DNA of 7,154 bases, taken from NCBI GenBank assembly GCA_947652805.1, contig CANTEM010000059.1, forward strand, positions 1-7,154, written 5' to 3'. Within the stretch, counting starts at the first letter, position 1. The number at the start of each line of letters is the position of its first letter. The stretch comes from an uncultured Clostridia bacterium. GTDB lineage: Bacteria > Bacillota > Clostridia > Oscillospirales > CAG-272. Made by a program: the position numbers and the translations under genes. Below are positions 4,841-7,154 of this stretch, in pieces. The notes beneath the pieces are model-generated. The model saw nothing but the letters and a program-made list of their open reading frames with translations, was not told the DNA's origin and made no database searches.

Positions 4841-7154
4841 ATGAAAAAAACTGCAACTTTTCTTGCATTTTTATTTATACTGATCACTCTGATTCCCACT
4901 ACCTACGCTGCGGCGGATCTGACCCACACACAAGAATATATTCCTGCATCTTATACCAAGCTTGGCTGGATTGGCTATCCCCCCCTTACCGTAGCAGCAG
5001 ACGGTTCTTTTTCCCTTGAAGATACAGTCATACACTTCGGCTGCACTACAAAAATCGCACACATAAACCGCTCTGCTCCATACCCCTCCACCACCCATAC
5101 ATTTTCTGACGGCACGTTCTATTACAATCTCCGGCTTCTTGTAAATGAACGAGATTTTGACGACACCCCCTATCTGGTACTGTATGCCCGGCTGGAAGCG
5201 GAAAATCTGACCAAAGAGGATGTTCCCTTTCCCGCAGTATCCCCACAGCTGATTGCTCTGACAGATGTGCCCGGCGCAGTTACTCCGGGGAGCAAATCCG
5301 CCTGTGACTTTGCCGTAATCATCTGCGGGGGAGAAGGCGCGCTTCCTGCAGCAGATAAAGAAATGTTTGGAACCTTTGACGAGAACAATACTGCAATGGA
5401 AGCATTTTGGGAAAGACAGCTTGCGGACAGCTTTGCCTTCTCAGAAGCTCCGGAGCAGGCCCGATCCTACGCTGTGTCTCTGCAAACCGGATACGTAGAT
5501 TTGCTGTGCGGCATCCCTGCAAATGAAGAAAGTTCCCTTATAGCTTTACTGCGGAGAGCCCCCGCAGACGCCGCTTCCCTGTCCTGCTTTGACGCCGCCC
5601 TCTATTTTATGAAAACAGCCGATACTGCCTTTTTGGATTCTGTATGGGAATCCCTGCAAAATAAGTATCAAAAACTGTGTGATGATTTAGAAACATACAC
5701 CTTCACCGTATCGGAGCAGGAAGAAGAAGTGCATCTGCTTCCCGGAAGCAGCCCAGATACTGCACTGGAAGAAAATCTGAACGCACTGACACAGCTGAAA
5801 GCCTTCGCTTTCTTGTGCCGCGAGAAGGCTCCTTCTCTGGAGGGGTCTGTGCTGGCAGCCTATCAGGAGCTGCTTTCCTCCGTAGAAACCGTTATGCGCA
5901 ATACCGTTTCCTACTGCACCTCCCATTGGTCTGTCACAGATTTGTCCGGCAGTCTTAACCAGGGAATTTTTCCGCTCTCTGCAAAACACAGCGTCTGTGC
6001 CGCTGTAAACTGGTATAAAAAAGATTCTGTCTTCAGCACGCCGGCTGGCGGAACCTATTTGAAGCGTCTTGCCCGACAGCAGCTTCCCTATTTAGAGGAA
6101 ACTATATTTTCAGATTCCTTTTCCTTTGCAGATTCTATCGTATCCCAAACCGAGGACGGTACTGTGAGCATCGGTCAGGGATTGCCCGGCGCATGGCTGA
6201 CTACAGAAGAACGCCTGTCCTTTGAAAACTACCCCCTATCCGACGGGCACACGTTAGGCTGTACCATTTCCGGAAAAGAAAATGAAATCCGCGTAAAACT
6301 TTCTCCCACCGCGCCCACAGCTGTCTCCCTGGAACTTCCTATATTTTTCAATAATATCGAATATGCTTCCTGCGGATTTGATTCAGAAAACGGAATCGTC
6401 AGTGTTCCTGCCGGTATTACGGAAGTTACCGTGCGGCTGAAAAAAGATATAGAAACAACTGTACAGACCCAGCAAAACGAACATGCGCTGGAAGCTGCCA
6501 TTGCCGCCTTTGAAGGGATTCACCTTGGGGAATATACAAAGTATTCTGTCTCGCTGTTCTCACCTGCGCTGGAAAATGCGAAGGCTGCCCGGACAGGTCC
6601 TGCATCTGAAATGCATAAAGCTGCGTCTGAACTGCAAAAAGCCGCAGCAAAGCTTTCCAAAATCCAATCTGCCTACACACTGTCCCTGCATCAGGAAAAC
6701 AGTACGTCTGCGGGCGATTTGGAAGCAGATGAAATCTTGCAGACCTTTACAAGTAAAAAAGCAGGTACTTTATCGGAAATTTTTATTAAAGGCACTCACT
6801 CTGAAGGAATGACCGCTGTAATCTACAGCCTGCAAAAAGACGGGGTTTCTCCGGGAGATCTTTTAGGAGAAGCAAAGGGCAAAGCCACAAACACCGGCAT
6901 TTTGTTTTCCTTTTCCGTTGAACTGGAGGCGGACACAGGGTATTTGCTGTCTGTATCCTCCGAAACCGGATCCGTTACTCTTCCGGTATATCATATCCCC
7001 CAGGACGCACCCATTCTATATGCAAAAACGGATGCCAACACGACAGCGTACGATCTTACCTGCATCGGCGCTGCGCTGCAAATCACCCAAGCGAATCTGG
7101 AAGATCTGGACATTTTTTTAGAAAAATGTATCAGTGCCGATATTTCTGCTTACA
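4841..7154 (+). CDS. Large secreted multi-domain protein with FIVAR-like module, 3' end outside the window
   Basis: The frame is open for 771 codons and runs off the right edge. A Sec signal peptide is clear: lysines at 2-3, a hydrophobic stretch at 7-18, and AAA at 23-25 as the likely cleavage site. From residue 26 to about 165 the chain looks beta-rich (for example YLVLYARLEAE at 111-121). From about 180 (FDENNTAMEAFWE) to 460 it is mainly helical, with repeated amphipathic helix pairs that remind me of six-hairpin (alpha/alpha) glycosidase folds. Residues 463-535 look like a beta-sandwich that often follows such cores. Residues 549-607 match the FIVAR pattern (LEAAI..., EYTKYS near 564-569, PALENAK, ASELQKAAAKL). 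Residues 628-719 form another beta-rich module. There are 13 cysteines after the signal peptide. It has its own consensus promoter and stands apart from the minus-strand operon. I do not recognise a characterised protein; glycan binding or cleavage is an inference, and catalytic residues cannot be assigned. Confidence 0.85.
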   Translation, partial: MKKTATFLAFLFILITLIPTTYAAADLTHTQEYIPASYTKLGWIGYPPLTVAADGSFSLEDTVIHFGCTTKIAHINRSAPYPSTTHTFSDGTFYYNLRLLVNERDFDDTPYLVLYARLEAENLTKEDVPFPAVSPQLIALTDVPGAVTPGSKSACDFAVIICGGEGALPAADKEMFGTFDENNTAMEAFWERQLADSFAFSEAPEQARSYAVSLQTGYVDLLCGIPANEESSLIALLRRAPADAASLSCFDAALYFMKTADTAFLDSVWESLQNKYQKLCDDLETYTFTVSEQEEEVHLLPGSSPDTALEENLNALTQLKAFAFLCREKAPSLEGSVLAAYQELLSSVETVMRNTVSYCTSHWSVTDLSGSLNQGIFPLSAKHSVCAAVNWYKKDSVFSTPAGGTYLKRLARQQLPYLEETIFSDSFSFADSIVSQTEDGTVSIGQGLPGAWLTTEERLSFENYPLSDGHTLGCTISGKENEIRVKLSPTAPTAVSLELPIFFNNIEYASCGFDSENGIVSVPAGITEVTVRLKKDIETTVQTQQNEHALEAAIAAFEGIHLGEYTKYSVSLFSPALENAKAARTGPASEMHKAASELQKAAAKLSKIQSAYTLSLHQENSTSAGDLEADEILQTFTSKKAGTLSEIFIKGTHSEGMTAVIYSLQKDGVSPGDLLGEAKGKATNTGILFSFSVELEADTGYLLSVSSETGSVTLPVYHIPQDAPILYAKTDANTTAYDLTCIGAALQITQANLEDLDIFLEKCISADISAY

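Noticed and set aside
1..7154. CRISPR arrays, tRNA or rRNA genes, insertion sequences, phage or toxin-antitoxin genes
   Set aside because: No regularly spaced direct repeats, cloverleaf-like sequences, transposase motifs or phage-type genes were seen on either strand.

Overview
The window reads as chromosomal DNA of an anaerobic, low-to-moderate GC Firmicute of the class Clostridia, most likely an Oscillospiraceae/Ruminococcaceae-type gut bacterium. This rests on the gene order (RpiR-type regulator, BaiN/YhiN-type flavoprotein, cytidylate kinase, PlsC, IspH), which I recall as typical of that group, on the Gram-positive style Shine-Dalgarno sequences, and on a large secreted protein carrying a FIVAR-like module. 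The species cannot be named from the sequence alone.

Left part (1-4416, minus strand). Five genes run in one direction: regulator, flavoprotein, cmk, plsC, ispH (cut by the left edge). Junctions are tight: GTGA and ATGA 4-base overlaps at two of them, 26 bases between cmk and plsC, and 82 bases between the flavoprotein gene and cmk. The set is best read as one operon driven by a consensus promoter at 4482-4510. It serves nucleotide supply (Cmk), phospholipid synthesis (PlsC) and isoprenoid precursor synthesis (IspH), with a flavoprotein of unsettled physiological role and a sugar-phosphate-type sensor as its first gene.

Middle part (4417-4840). This divergent intergenic region is unusually rich in signals. 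It has two outward-facing promoters, each an exact TTGACA-17-TATAAT match, and two tandem inverted repeats in the regulator's leader. It also has an apparently orphan plus-strand intrinsic terminator, a second hairpin just after it, and a small palindrome beside the -35 box of the plus-strand gene. No gene is convincing here.

Right part (4841-7154, plus strand). One uninterrupted reading frame of 771 codons starts with a clear Sec signal peptide and runs off the right edge. It is a large exported multi-domain protein: an N-terminal beta-rich part, a long helical core, a beta-sandwich-like part, a FIVAR-like three-helix module and a second beta-rich module. I do not recognise it as a characterised protein. 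The layout suggests a divergent cell-surface or secreted glycan-active or glycan-binding protein. This is the least explained item in the window.
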